A DNA stretch of 64,000 nucleotides from Carnegiea gigantea (GCA_029747015.1 JAKOGI010000579.1:62001-126000); one strand, 5' to 3'. Shown: positions 11,901-24,590, counted from the first letter of the stretch. Program-made: numbers and translations. Notes: generated by a model from the sequence alone, not told the origin.

Positions 11901-14335
11901 TAGACTCACTCCACTACTCCACTGGGTTGAACTTTGGTCATGGTAAATGGTCCAAACCATCGGGAATTCATTTTACCTGGAAACAATCTCAACCTTGAGT
12001 TGAACAGGAGGACCATATCACTTTTTTCAAAACGTTTTGTCACAATGTGTTTGTCATGTCATTTCTTAGTTCGTTCTTTGTAAATACGTGAATTTTCATA
12101 AGCCTCCAACCTTAGTTCGTTGAGCTCATTTAGTTGAAGGAATCTCCATTTTCCCACTACTTTGAGATCAAAATTGAGTGTCCTTGTAGCCCAATAGGCC
12201 TTATGTTCCAATTCTACTAGCAAGTGATAAGGTTTTCCAAACACTGATAGGTATGGTGTGGTGCCTAGAGGAGTCCTATAAGTGGTTCAGTATGCCCACA
12301 GAGCATCATCAAGCTTCAAGGACCAATCTTTGCGGAACCGATCCACCGTTTTTTCTAGTATGCTTTTCAATTCTTTATTCGAGAGTTCCACCTGTCCACT
12401 TGTTTGGGGATGATAAGGCGTAGCAATCTTATGAAATATCCTGTATTTTTTTAAGAGTAACTCAAGAGGCTTGTTGCAAAAATATGCGCCGTTGTCACTT
12501 AGAAGAGCTCTTCCTATGCCAAATTATGTGAAAATATTTTTCTTCAGAAATTTAAGGACAACTTTGGAATCATTTGTTGGGGAGGCAATGGCTTCCACCC
12601 ACTTAGAAACATAGTCAACCATCACAAGGATATAAATGTTGTTATAGGATGGAGGAAAAGGACCCATGAAGTTAATCCCCCATACATCAAACAACTCTAC
12701 TTCGAGTATGCCACTTTGAGGCATTTCATGCCTCTTGAAAATGTTCCCTGTTCACTAACATCCATCATATATCATGACAAATTTTCTTGTGTCTTTAAAG
12801 AGTGTGGGCCAATAGAAACCTACTTGGAGTACTTTCACAATGGTCTTATCTGGTCCAAAGTGACCACCATAGGTTGAAACATGGCAGTGGTGTAAGACAC
12901 TACGGACCTCTTCTTCAGGCAAGCATCTTCTATAAAGTCCATCTACGCATAGCTTATAAAGGAAAGGGTCTTCCCATATATAATATTTGGCATCTATAAA
13001 GAACTTCTTTCTTTGTTAGTATGACAATCCTGGAGGTAACACGCCGCACACTTTGAAATTCACCATAACAGCATACCATGGCATAGCTTGTTGGGATATA
13101 GCTAATAACTGCTCATTAAGGAAAGAATCATCAATAGGAAGCTCTTCACTAGGGGTGGACTTAAACGAGATAGATGATCGGCAACCACATTAGCCAATCC
13201 TGTCTTGTCTTTGATTTCTAAATCAAACTCTTGAAGGAGGAGGGCCCATCGGATAAGTCGAGGTTTAGAATTAGATTTCTTTATTAAATGTCTCAAAGCG
13301 GCATAATCTGTGAAAAATGATGACGTTGGAATTGATCAAATAGGACCAAAATTTTTCCAAGGCAAAGACAACTACCAAGAACTCCTTTTCGGTCATGGCA
13401 TAATTGACTTGAACCTCGTCAAGAGTGCAGCTTGCATAGTATATGGCATATGGTTTATTTTCCTTTTGTTGACCTAAAACAGTTCCTATGACATAGTCAT
13501 TTGCATCGCACATTATTTCGAAAGGCAGCTCCCAGTTTAGAGCTTGCATTACGGGAGTAGTAATTAACGCCTCTTTTAATATGTGAAAAGCACTCAAGCA
13601 TTCTTCATTAAATTCAAAACGCACATCTTTGACAAGCAATTGGGTGAGAGGTTTTGCAATCTTTGAAAAATATTTTATAAACCATCGGTAAAAACCAGCG
13701 TATCTAAGAAAACTTCTCACACCTCTTACAGAAGTTGGTGGGGGCAATTTCTCAGTTACCTCCACCTTTGCTTTGTCAACTTCAATGCCTCTGTTAGAAA
13801 CAACATGACCAAGGACAACTCCTTCTTGCACCATAAAATGACATTTCTCCTAATTCAAGACCAAATTCACGTCTTCACATCATTGTAAAACCTTAGGTAA
13901 GTTATTCAAGCAATGGTCACATGTTGTACCATATATAGAAAAATCATTTATAAAGACTTCCATTATGTCCTCAATAAAATCTAAAAAGATAGCCATCATG
14001 CAACATTGAAATGTGGTAGGAGCATTACATAACCTAAATGGCATTCATCTATAAACATACGTGCTATATGGACATGTAAAGGTAGTCTTTTCTTGGTCAT
14101 TTGGGTGAATAGGGATTTGAAAGAATCCCGAATATCCATCTAGGTAGCAAAAATATGAGTTCTTTGCCAATTGTTCAAGCATTTGGTCAATGAAGGGAAG
14201 AGAAAAATGGTCTTTACGGGTGGCTTTATTCAATTTTCGATAATCGATACACATATTCCAACCTGTAGCAGTCCTAGTAGGGATTAGCTCATTATTCTCA
14301 TTTTTTATGACAGTTATCCCTCCTTTCTTAGGTAC
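11900..14335 (-). pseudogene. Athila-like pol, RT (C-terminal part), RNase H and integrase
   Basis: This is the continuation of the RT gene split by the gag-only element. On - from 14335: VVPKKGGITV, then MCIDYRKLNKATRKDHF and FCYLDGYSGFFQI of the RT palm; the YMDD box reads FINDF at about 13948-13965, so the first catalytic Asp is Asn. RNase H follows (IMCDANDY, YAMTEKEFLVVVFALEKF; end at ADHLSRL, about 13160). Integrase: a zinc-binding region near 12800-12900 (HHCHVSTYGGHFGPDKT), core with [21 protein letters not shown] and [11 protein letters not shown], ending at about 11920. There are several stops and frameshifts. Confidence 0.85.
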
Positions 14336-14340
14336 AACAT

Positions 14341-15523
14341 TGATGCATATTCCCATATGCATTATTTTTATTTAAGGTCAACTTCCAAGAAGAAAAGTTT
14401 CAAACAAGAGCGTGCATGGGAACTCTCATATTTTCTCTTATTATGTGAGTTCAAGGACTTTAGACACCATGAAGTAGTCAAGCAAGTGGCAAAAATCTGG
14501 ATAAAACTCATATTCCTTCCGGAAGAATTGGTCCCCGATTCATCCCTACGGAAGGTAATTTTTTTTGTGCTCATTTTTTGGACTAACTAAAGTGGTCCCA
14601 CAACTTGAGGCTCCACATGGTTTTGAAGTTTAAGCTCTCAGCTTTCAAACAAGCCCAATTATGTTTAATTTGGACGTCGTTTGGTTGGGCTAAATGTTAT
14701 TCAAAGAAGACATGTCCTGTTCTAGTCCAGTTCTGATATAGGTGTAATATTCGGGCCATACCTTTTGATCTACTTATCCAAATTGAGCAAATGAGCCCAT
14801 TCTGGAAAATAGATTTCCAGTGCTTTCTAACAAGCCCAGAATCACCTGATTTGGACGTGTGTGCTGAGAGTTATGCGCAGTTGAAGTGAAGGCTGCTGCA
14901 AGAATTAAATGCTGGGCAAGTGAAGAGACATAGGCTACATGACATCACCTTGCTGACATCATGCACGACTTGGATGGATTTCTTCAGCTGATAGGAAGTC
15001 TAGAATGTTTATTGTAACCTCCCCCATTCCTTTAAGTTGTGTCTTTTTATTTTTCCTAAGTCTTTTCAATTTTCTAACTTTAAATTGTTAGAAGTTTGTG
15101 TCTTTTGCTTGTCTTGTTATTGCCTATATATAGTGGGGGTGTGAGTGTCTCTAAATTCAGAGTTGTAAGCTTTTCCAAGAGTAGTACAAACACCTTGAGA
15201 GTGATTCTCATTTGTGTCCAAAAAAATTCCCTAGTTCTATATCTTGAATTTTGGCAAGTTCAAGTGGTGTTCTAGGTTCTCTTTTCTTTTCCAATTGGAG
15301 TGATTCCTTGGTGAAGACGAGAGAATTTGCCCAAGATCAAGTCCTTGAGTGGCTCCGCGAAGAATTATCTCAAGTGCAAGGTCTTGTTTATCCTTTGTTC
15401 TTTTTTGTTATTATTCATCGATCCATCTCAATCTATCTTCCATATTCACTTTTCTTTGGTTTGATTCTTGTTTAGAATTTGTTTGAGTTTGATTTGGTTC
15501 ACTTACCACCCACATATACATCA
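14341..15523 (+). repeat. LTR 1 of the gag-only array
   Basis: 1,183 bp, TGATG to CATCA. A TATA box (TATATATAG) lies at about 15124-15132 and a polyadenylation-like region downstream. Its first base directly follows the target duplication. Confidence 0.9.
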
Positions 15524-15524
15524 A

Positions 15525-15542
15525 TTGGTATCAGAGCCAAGG
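15525..15542 (+). promoter_or_regulatory. Primer binding site, unit 1 (initiator tRNA-Met)
   Basis: TTGGTATCAGAGCCAAGG lies one base after LTR 1; TGGTATCAGAGC is the complement of the 3' end of plant initiator tRNA-Met. Confidence 0.85.
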
Positions 15543-15692
15543 CTTTTAAGTGACCCACATCATACCCAAATACATCCCAAAAAAAGTCAAAATATAATCT
15601 CAAAGTCGAAGCGGAGCACGGCCACCCCGTGCCTCACTGCACGCCCGTGCCACCTTCCCCAGCAGCATTTTCTTCCCCCAAAGCACTTCAAC

Positions 15693-17247
15693 ATGTCTAC
15701 TAAGTCTACAAGAAGTGATCAAGCAAGAGTAGAGGAGTTGGAATCCCAGGTTACATATCTCCGGACACAACTTGGCCAACTCTTAGAGGAGAAAAGAAGG
15801 TGGGTTCATAGCCCCACACCCTCTCACCCTCACGAATTGGTGGTCGAATCTGAAGAGGAAGTCCTTCACTCCCGTGCTAATTCAAGTGATGAGGAAGCCC
15901 CAAGGAGACGAAAGCAAGGAGGCAATATTGGTGGTGTCCGAATTGACATCCAGGAATTTGAAGGTCAACTTGACCCGGATTTATTCCTCGATTGGTTGCA
16001 TACCATTGAGCGAATTTTTGAGTACGAGGACATCCCGGAGGACAAGAAGGTAAAACTTGTAACCCTTAAACTCAGAAAATATGCTTCAATTTGGTGGGCT
16101 AATCTTGGAGCTAAAAGAGCAAGGAATGGAAAGGGAAAAATCAGAACTTGGGCCAAAATGAAAGAAAAGCTTAAGGCCAAGTTTCTTCCATCTCACTATG
16201 TGCAAGACAATTATCTCAAGCTCCATCGACTCAAGCAAGGATCCAAGAGTGTGCAAGAATACACTCGGGAGTTTGAACAACTCCTCCTCAAGTGTGATTT
16301 GAAAGAAGATGATGTACAAACATTGGTGAGATATTTGAGTGGTCTTGATGAATCAATTGCTTATGTAATTGAGTTGCAACCCTATTCATCCCTAGATGAC
16401 TTGAGTTCTCTAGCCTATAAGGTAGAGCAACAAAAGAAGACTAAGGAAAAGAGCATCTTTTCCAAGACTCCTTCCCGTCCTTTTTCTCAAGAACCACCTT
16501 ACTTTCCCCACAAATTCAAACCCCCTCACCCGCCAAAAGTGTCCCTCTCATCACCCCTCCACCTCCCACAAAAGTGCCCTCACGGCCAAAAGACCAAGTT
16601 CGGTGTTTCCGTTGTCAAGGTATGGGACATTTTGCATCTGATTGTCCTAACAAGAGGATTGTTTCCCTGGCTGAGTACAAGCTTCTTTTGAGGAGCATGG
16701 ACATGAAGAAGAGGAAAGCTTGGAAGAAAAAGAAGAAGAGGTTATCATAGGCCCCGATGAAGGTGAGTTGCTTGTCATTAGGCGAGCATTGAGTGGATTT
16801 ACTACTCAAGAAGGCTTGGAGCAAAGAGAGGCGATTTTCCACACAAGGTGCACCATTCAAGGGAAAGTTTGTACCCTCATCATCGATGGAGGTAGTTGTA
16901 CAAATGTTGCATCCAAAACCATGGTGGACAAGCTCAAACTTGCGACTACACCCCATCCTAAGCCTTATAGCATCCAATGGCTAAATCAAGGCCAAAGTAT
17001 ATACATTTCTCATCAATGCCTCATTTCTCTTTCTATTGGAGACCACTATAAGGATGAGATATTGTGTGACATTCTTCCTATGGATGCAAGCCATATATTA
17101 TTGGGTAGACCATGGATGTTTGATCGCCATGTACTTCATCATGGGCGCCTCAACACCTACTCCTTTATTAAGGATGAGAAGAAAATCACCTTGACCCCTA
17201 TTCCATCGTGCAAAGCCCCAAGCCACAAAAGGACCGACAAGCCTTAA
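15693..17247 (+). pseudogene. Gag-protease polyprotein, copy 1
   Basis: The start is taken at ATG 15693 (MSTKSTRSDQ), just after a GC-richer leader. A coiled-coil-like start (ELESQVTYLRTQLGQLLEEK) is followed by the gag domain (about 15940-16440) with WLHTIERIFEYEDIPEDKKV, WWANLGAKR and YTREFEQLLLKCDL. An intact CCHC knuckle, CFRCQGMGHFASDCP, is at about 16600-16650. The retropepsin has LIIDGGSCTNVASK (about 16878-16920) and ILLGRPWMFD (about 17098-17125). Compared with copy 2, one C is missing at about 16507 and one at about 16676, giving two frameshifts. The knuckle and protease therefore lie in other frames than gag. Confidence 0.85.
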
Positions 17248-17485
17248 CCCTCATTCATCCTTCCCAAACCCTTGCCCCCAAAGAAGATTTCTCACTTCCG
17301 CCTCTTCTCCTCACCAGGTATGACCCGTTTTATCATCCTCCCCTCACCCTCTTCTATATCTCTTTGGAGGTAATGCCCTGTGACCTCCTTCCCCAAAAGC
17401 TCCCATATTGTGAGCGTGACCCCTTTCTTGAGAGGCTTGCTAACCCTTTGAGTTTGAGGACAAACTCAAAACAACCCGGGGAGTA

Positions 17486-18671
17486 TGATGCATATTCCCA
17501 TATGCATCATTTTTATTTAAGGTCAACTTCCAAGAAGAAAAGTGTCAAACAAGAGCGTGCATGGAAACTCTCATATTTTCTCTTATTATGTGATTTTAAG
17601 GACTTTGGACACCATGAAGAAGTCAAGCAAGTGGCGAAAATCTGGATAAGACTCATATTCCTTCCGGAAGAATTGGTGCCCGATTCATCCCGTCGGAAGG
17701 TAATTTTCTTTGTGCTCATTTTTGGACTAGCTCAAGTGGACCCATAACTTGAGGCTCCACATGGTCTTGAAGCTTAATATCTCAGCTTTCAAACAAGCCC
17801 AATTATGTTTAATTTTGACGTCGTTTGGTTGGGCTAAATATTACTCAAAGAAGACATGTCCTGTTCCAGTCCAGTTCTGATATAGGTGTAATATTCGGGT
17901 CATAACTTTTTATCTACTTATCCAAATTGAGCAAATGAGCCCATTAGGGAAAATAGATTTCCAGGGCTTTCCAACAAGTCCAAAATCACCTTATTTGGAC
18001 GTGTTATCTGAGAGAAATGCTCAGTTGAAGTAAAGGCTGCTGCATGGAGTTAATGCTGGGCAAGTGAAGAGACATAGGTTACATGACATCACCTTGCTGA
18101 CATCATGCACGACTTTGATGGATTTCTTCAGCTGATAGGAAGTCTAGAATGTTCATTGTAACCTCCCCCATTCCTTTAAGTTGTGTCTTTTTATTTTTCC
18201 TAAAGTCTTTTCAATTTTCTAGCTTTAAATTGCTAGGAGTTTGTGTCTTTTGCTTGTCTTGTTGTTGCCTATATATAGTGGGGGTGTGAAGTGTTTCTCA
18301 ATTCAGAGTTGTAAGCTTTTTCAAGAGTAGTACAAACACCTTGAGAGTGATTCTCATTTGTGTCCAAAAAAAAAATCCCTAGTTCTATATCTTGAACTTT
18401 GGCAAGTTCAAGTGGTGTTCTAGGTTCTCTTTTCTTTTCCAATTGGAGTGATTCCTTGGTGAAGACGAGAGGATTTGCCCAAGATCAAGTCCTTGAATGG
18501 CTCCGCGAAGGATTATCTCAAGTGCAAGGTCTTATTTATCCTTTGTTCTTTTTTGTTATTATTCATCGATCCATCTCAATCTATCTTCCATATTCACTTT
18601 TCTTTGGTTTGATTCTTGTTTGGAATTTGTTTGAGTTTGATTTGGTTCACTTACCACCCACATGTACATCA
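17486..18671 (+). repeat. LTR 2 (shared middle LTR) of the gag-only array
   Basis: 1,186 bp. It follows the purine-rich CCCGGGGAGTA at 17476-17485 and is directly followed by a second primer binding site, so it serves as 3' LTR of unit 1 and 5' LTR of unit 2. A TATA box lies at about 18270-18278. Confidence 0.9.
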
Positions 18672-18672
18672 A

Positions 18673-18690
18673 TTGGTATCAGAGCCAAGG
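18673..18690 (+). promoter_or_regulatory. Primer binding site, unit 2 (initiator tRNA-Met)
   Basis: The same sequence as at 15525, one base after LTR 2. It shows that the second unit kept a full priming site. Confidence 0.85.
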
Positions 18691-18842
18691 CTTTTAAGTG
18701 ACCCACATCATACCCAAATACATCCCCAAAAAAAAGCCAAAATATAATCTCAAAGTCGAAGCGGAGCACGGCCACCCCGTGCCTCACTTCACGCCCGTGC
18801 CACCTTCCCCAGCAGCATTTTCTTTCCCCAAAGCACTTCAAC

Positions 18843-20634
18843 ATGTCTACTAAGTCTACAAGAAGCGATCAAGTAAGAGTAGAGGAGTTGGAAGCCCAAG
18901 TTACATATCTCCGGACTCAACTTGGCCAACTCTTAGAAGAAAAACGAAGGTGGGTTCATAGCCCAACTCCCTCTAATCCTCATGAACCGGTGGTCGAATC
19001 GGAAGAAGAAGTCCTTCAATCCCGAGCCAATTCTAGTGATGAAGAAGCCCCAAGGAGACGAAGGCAACGAAGCAATATTGGTGGTGTCCGAATTGACATC
19101 CCCGAATTTGAAGGCCAACTTGACCCGGACTTATTTCTCGATTGGTTGCATACCATTGAGCGAATCTTTGAGTACGAGACATCCCGGAGGACAAGAAGGT
19201 AAAACTTGTAGCCCTTAAACTCAGAAAATATGCTTCAATTTGGTGGGCTAATCTTAGAGCTAAAAGAGCAAGGAATGGAAAGGAAAAAATCAGAACTTGG
19301 GCCAAAATGAAAGAAAAGCTTAAGGCCAAGTTTCTTCCCTCTCACTATGTGCAAGAAAATTATCTCAAGCTCCATCGACTCAAGCAAGGATCCAAGAGTG
19401 TGGAAGAATACACTCGGGAGTTTGAACAACTCCTCCTCAAGTGTGATTTGATAGAAGATGATGTACAAACATTGGTAAGATATTTGAGTGGTCTTGATGA
19501 ATCAATTGCTCATGTAATTGAGTTGCAACCCTATTCATCCCTAGATGACTTGAGTTCTCTAGCCTATAAGGTAGAGCAACAAAAGAAGACCTAAAAGAGC
19601 ATCTTTTCCAAGACTCCTTCCCGTCCTTTTTCTCAAGAACCACCTTACTTTCCCCCACAAATTCAAACCCCCTCACCCGCCAAAAGTGTCCCTCCCATCA
19701 CCCCTCCACCTCCCACAAAAGTGCCTTCACGGCCAAAAGACCAAGTTCGGTGTTTCCGTTATCAAGGTATGGGACATTTTGCATCTGATTGTCCTAACAA
19801 GAGGATTGTTTCCCTGGCTGAGTACCAAGCTTCTTTTGAGGAGCATGAACATGAAGAAGAGGAAAGCTTGGAAGAAAACGAAGAAGAGGTTATCATAGGC
19901 CCCAATGAAGGTGAGTTGCTTGTCATTAGGCGAGCATTGAGTGGATTAGCTACTCAAGAAGGCTTGGAGCAAAGAGAGGCGATTTTCCACACAAGGTGTA
20001 CTATTCAAGGGAAAGTTTGTACCCTCATCATCGATGGAGGTAGTTGTACAAATGTTGCATCCAAAACCATGGTGGACAAGCTCAAACTTGCGACTACACC
20101 CTATCCTAAGCCTTATAGCATCCAATGGCTAAATCAAGGCAAAGGTATATACATTTCTCATCAGTGCCTCATTTCTCTTTCTATTGGAGACCACTATAAG
20201 GATGAGATCTTGTGTGACATTCTTCCTATGGATGCAAGCCATATATTGTTGGGTAGACCATGGATGTTTGATCGCCATGTAATTCATCATGGGCGCCTCA
20301 ACACCTACTCCTTTATTAAGGATGAGAAGAAAATCACCTTGACCCCTATTCCATCGTGTCAAAGCCTCAAACCACAAAAGGACCGACAAGCCTTAACCCT
20401 CATTCATCCTTCCCAAACCCTTGCCCCCAAAGAAGATTTCCCACTTCCGCCTCTTCTCCTCATCAGGTATGACCCGTTTTATCATCCTCCCCTCACCCTC
20501 TTCTATATCTCTCTAGAGGTGATGCCCTGTGACCTCCCTCCCCAAAAGCTCCCATATTGTAAGCGCGACCCCTTTCTTGAGAGGCTTGCCAACCCTTTGA
20601 GTTTGAGGACAAACTCAAAACCACCCGGGGAGTA
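18843..20634 (+). pseudogene. Gag-protease polyprotein, copy 2
   Basis: The same architecture as copy 1, with start ATG 18843. One base is lost at about 19176 (ERIFEYE, then out of frame). A TAA at 19592-19594 follows VEQQKKT. Downstream the frame stays open to 20836, running into LTR 3. The zinc knuckle reads CFRYQGMGHFASDC, its second Cys changed to Tyr. The retropepsin motifs DGGSCTNV and LLGRPW are intact. The lesions differ from those of copy 1, so the copies decayed separately. Confidence 0.85.
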
Positions 20635-21818
20635 TGTTGCATATTCCCATATGCATCATTTTTATTTAAGGTCAACTTCCAAGAAGAAAAGTGTCAAACA
20701 AGAGCGTGCATGGAAACTCTCATATTTTCTCTTATTATGTGAGTTCAAGGACTTTAGACACCATGAAGAAGTCAAGCAAGTGGCGAAAATCTGGATAAGA
20801 CTCATATTCCTTCCGGAAGAATTGGTGCCCGATTAATCCCATCGGAAGGTAATTTTCTTTGTGCTCATTTTTGGACTAGCTCAAGTGGACCCACAACTTA
20901 AGGCTCCACATGGTTTTGAAGCTTAAGATCTCAGCTTTCAAACAAGCCCAATTATGTTTAATTTGGACGTCGTTTGGTTGGGCTAAATATTACTCAAAGA
21001 AGACATATCCTGCTCCAATCCAGTTCTGATATAGGTGTAATATTCGGGCCATAACTTTTTATCTACTTATCCAAATTGAGCAAATGATCCCATTCTGGAA
21101 AATAGATTTCCAGGGCTTTTCAACAAGCCCAAAATCACCTTATTTGGACGTGTGACCTGAGAGAAATGCTCAGTTGAATTGAAGGCTGCTGCATGGAGTT
21201 AATGCTGGGCAAGTGAAGAGACATAGGTTACATGACATCACTTTGCTGACATCATGCACGACTTGGATGGATTTCTTCAGCTGATTGGAAGCCTAGAATA
21301 TTCTTTGTAACCTCCCCCACCCCTTTATGTTGAGTCTTTTCCATTTTCTAAGCCTTTTCAATTTTCTAGTTTTAATTGCTGGGAGTTTTTAGGTCTTTTG
21401 GTTATCTTTGTTTAGCCTACAAATAGGTGGGTTATGTAGTTACATTTGAATGCAGAGTTGTAAGCTTTTCCAAGAGTAGTACAAACACCTTGAGAGTGAT
21501 TCTCATTTGTGTCCAAAAAAAATTCCTAGTTCTATATCTTGAATTTTGGCAAGTTCAAGTGGTGTTCTAGGTTCTCTTCCTTTTTCAATTGGAGTGATTC
21601 CTTGGTGAAGACAAGAGAATTTTCCCAAGATCAAGTCCTTGAGTGGCTCCGTGAAGGATTATCTCAAGTGTAAGGTCTTGTTTATCCCTTTGTCCTCTTT
21701 TGTTATTATTCTTCGATCCATCTCAATTTATCTTCCATATTCACTTTTCTTTGGTTTGATTCTTGTTTGGAATTTGTTTGAGTTTGATTTGGTTCACTTA
21801 CCACCCACATATACATCA
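20635..21818 (+). repeat. LTR 3 of the gag-only array
   Basis: 1,184 bp. It begins TGTTG instead of TGATG and is more diverged in the middle: around 21350-21450 the TATA box of the other LTRs is replaced by CCTACAAATAGG. Confidence 0.9.
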
Positions 21819-21823
21819 AACAT

Positions 21824-22145
21824 GGATTGGGCTTACCCATGCACTATCTGAGATAGGGTAGATAATGCCTACTTTAAGTAATTTTAAAATTTCCTTTTTA
21901 ACCACTTCTTGCATGCTAGGGTTTAATCTGCTTTGGCGTTCAATTGACAGCTTATGATCGTCCTCCATTACGATTCGATGCATACACAAGGAAGGATGAA
22001 TCCTTTTTAAGTCATCTAAGGTGTATCCTATGGCTTTACGATGCTTCCTAAGCACTCTAAGCAAAGAGTCAACCTGGGTAGCATTCAAATTTGCATTCAC
22101 AATCACAGGATATGTAGATTTTGGTCCAAGAAATTCGTACCTCAA
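21824..22145 (-). pseudogene. Athila-like pol, start of RT
   Basis: Contains the N-terminal RT phrase IGYTLDDLKRIHPSLCMHRI and ends with ISDSAWVSPIHV exactly at the insertion site of the gag-only element. Across that element, with one copy of the 5-bp duplication removed, the reading continues VVPKKGG at 14335, as expected for RT. Confidence 0.85.
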
Positions 22146-22309
22146 TGATGAAGGGAGAGGCTTTAACTCTACCTTGGGAGCTTTTGCCCAATCAGATGAG
22201 GGTTTACTTTCATGGTGGAGAGGCTTCTAACAATTTAGCAAATTCGGCTACTTCTGCTATTATTGAACATCAAGTGCTCAAGTGGATCATTAATGTTAGA
22301 TGTAGTTTC

Positions 22310-23208
22310 TCATATTAAACTATCAACCACATCAACCTTATTACATTCATCAGAAATAGAAGGAAATTTAGCAGCTTTTAGTAAATTAAATTCTACATGA
22401 ATGTCACCCACATCAAAAGCTAGGGTACCATTTTTTACATCAATGTGGCACCCTGTAGTGGCCAAAAATGGCCTCCCGAGAATGATTGGGGTTCGTGTAT
22501 CCTCTTTCATTTCCAGAATCATAAGTTTACGAGTACATATAAATCCCCTACTTTTATTGAGACATCTTCCAAAATATCCATAGGGTAGTTTATAGAACGG
22601 TCTGCTAATTGTAAGGAGATAGTAGTTGGTCTTAACTCTCCTAATTCTAGTTTTTCACACAGAGAAAGGGGCATCAAGCTGACGCTTGACCCTAGATCAC
22701 ACAAAGCATGGTTTATAGGAGCATTCCCTATTAGGCAGGGAATTGAAAAACTACCGAGATCCTTTAACTTAGTTAGAAGCTTATTTTGAATTACTGCACT
22801 GCATTCTTTAGTCAAAGCTACCGTTTTATGTTCTTCTAGCTTTCTTTTGTTTGACAGAATTTCTTTCACGAATTTAGCATATGAAGGCATTTGGGTTAAG
22901 GCTTCAGTAAACGGTGTGTTTATGTAGAGTTTCTTAAGGACGCCTAAAAACTTTCTAAATTTCATATCAAGCTTTGCCGTAGCCATCCTTTGAGGAAATG
23001 GTAAAGGTGGTATATAGGGCTTTGGACAAATGGTCTTAGGGTCCTTAGGAACCTCATCAGGCTTATGCATGACATCATCAATTATTTCTTTAGAAGGCAA
23101 AGATATTTCTTTCTCAACATTCTCGACATGCTTATTCTTATCTTGTGAAGATTCATCGTGGGTAATTTCCTTAGGTCCCTCTAGTTGCTTGTCTCCTCGT
23201 CGAAGCAT
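22310..23208 (-). pseudogene. Athila-like protease region
   Basis: A proline-rich and charged linker is followed by a retropepsin-like domain. It shows CDLGSSVSLMPLSLCEKL (the D-[LT]-G-[AS] active-site motif) at about 22660-22710 and, after a stop near 22519, PIILGRPFLAT (about 22455-22490). The retropepsin would mature the Gag-Pol polyprotein. The stop separates the active-site half from the flap-distal half. Confidence 0.75.
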
Positions 23209-23345
23209 TGCATTGCATTGCTCCCTTGGGTTAACCTCAGATTCACTAGGTAGTCTATCTAGGGGTGTAGATGAAAAAGTACCTTTCTGGGCAATCTAGG
23301 TCTCTAGCATCCAATTTTGAGTTGTAAGCACATTAACCTTGGTGG

Positions 23346-24590
23346 CTAATTACGTAATGTATCTGTTGTGCCATAAGTTTCCATCATTAACTCTAAATTT
23401 GACTTTTGGGGCATCTGAGAAGGGAATGTGGGTCCTTGAAAATCAGGAGGTACTCTAGCATTCATAAGGGTTATATTCACAGGGTTTGGATTCAACCTAT
23501 AAGAGAGATTCGGGTGATTCTTCCAATCTGGATTATAGGTATTAGAGTAAGGGTCATTAATCGATCTTGGGTTAAAATTTTGAACAAAATTAACTTCATC
23601 AAGGCCCTGGGAAAAAGGGCTCCCAAGTGGACAGTGCAAAGATATATGCCCAATTAAACCACAAATCTCACAAAAGGGAGGGCCACTAGAGTTTACAGCA
23701 TTTTTTGTGGAGGGGCACTAGAGTTTACAGCATTAACATTTAGTTGGTCCAGTCTTTTAGTTATAGCATCTACTTTAGCAGAAAATAAAGTAAGAGCATC
23801 AACTTCAAGCTTACCTCCAACCCGCCTGGGTTGGGCGCATTTAGTGGACCATTGAAAGTTATTAAGCGTCATCTCCTCAATAAGGTTATAGGCTTCATCA
23901 TCGATCTTGCTCATTAACGTTCCTCCTGCCGCATCAATAGTGGGCCTCACTACTTGGGTCACACCGTTATAAAAGGCCTGGATAATCATCTAATGCTGAA
24001 GACCATGATGGGGGTACAAACGCAATAAATCCTTAAAACGCTCCCAGGCTTTATAGTGCGTCTCATCCTCTTTTTGCAGAAAGTTGGTGATTTGATTTCT
24101 CAAGCTCGTTGTCTTTCTTGGAGGGAAGAATTTGGCGAGGAAAGCTCTTATCAGCTCATCCCAAGTAGTTATGCAACTAGATGGCAAAGAGTGCAACCAA
24201 GCCCTCACTTTATCCCTCAATGAGAAAGGGAATAAGCGCAGGTGAATCGCATCACTGGAGACTCCGTTTAACTTTAGCGCATCGCACACCTCTAAAAATA
24301 CCGAGAGGTGTAGATTCGGGTCTTCCAAAGGAGTGCCGCTAAATTAAGGTTGCTACACCATACAAATAAGTGCTGGCTTGAGTTCGAAGTTGTTGGCATC
24401 TACAGCAGGCCAAGCTATGCTTGAGGTGATCCCTTGGACTCCGGGATTAACGAAATCACGAAGGGTTCTTCTTTCTTCACCCACCATGCTTGAATTCCTT
24501 CTTACTTCGCGCTTTTGTTCTTCGATCCTTTGCTTTTTCCTCCTTAAGTGAAAAGTCCTCTCAATTTCTGGATCAGGCTCGTACAAAATC
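23346..24590 (-). pseudogene. Athila-like gag
   Basis: On - from 24586: an arginine-rich leader (TFHLRRKKQRIEEQKRE), a stop near 24353, then the gag domain (24328-23990) with NLHLSVFLEVCDALKLNG, LFPFSLRDKVRAWLHSLP, FPPRKT and ERFKDLLRLYPHHG. After another stop comes a helical segment (23989-23693), then a CCHC knuckle CEICGLIGHISLHC at about 23634-23675. This is the capsid/nucleocapsid precursor of the Athila lineage. At least three in-frame stops are present. Confidence 0.85.

Larger units (their letters stand above)
14341..21818 (+). mobile_element. Tandem LTR element with gag and protease only (three LTRs, two internal domains)
   Basis: A non-autonomous gypsy-like element, inserted in the RT gene of the Athila-like element. 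One 5-bp target duplication, AACAT, flanks the whole array (14336-14340 and 21819-21823). The ends are TGATG...CATCA. Layout: LTR 14341-15523, internal 15524-17485, LTR 17486-18671, internal 18672-20634, LTR 20635-21818. The internal domains (1,962 and 1,963 bp) encode gag with a zinc knuckle and a retropepsin, and no RT, RNase H or integrase. The type resembles the TR-GAG elements described in plants. Transposition would need enzymes from another element. Confidence 0.9.

Noticed and set aside
15251..15475. ORF of 74 aa repeated at 18399
   Set aside because: Lies within the LTRs of the gag-only array, so the recurrence is explained by LTR identity; no domain.
17208..17747. ORF continuing from protease into the LTR (also in 19721-20836)
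   Set aside because: The polyprotein frame simply stays open across the LTR boundary; the tail is LTR sequence.
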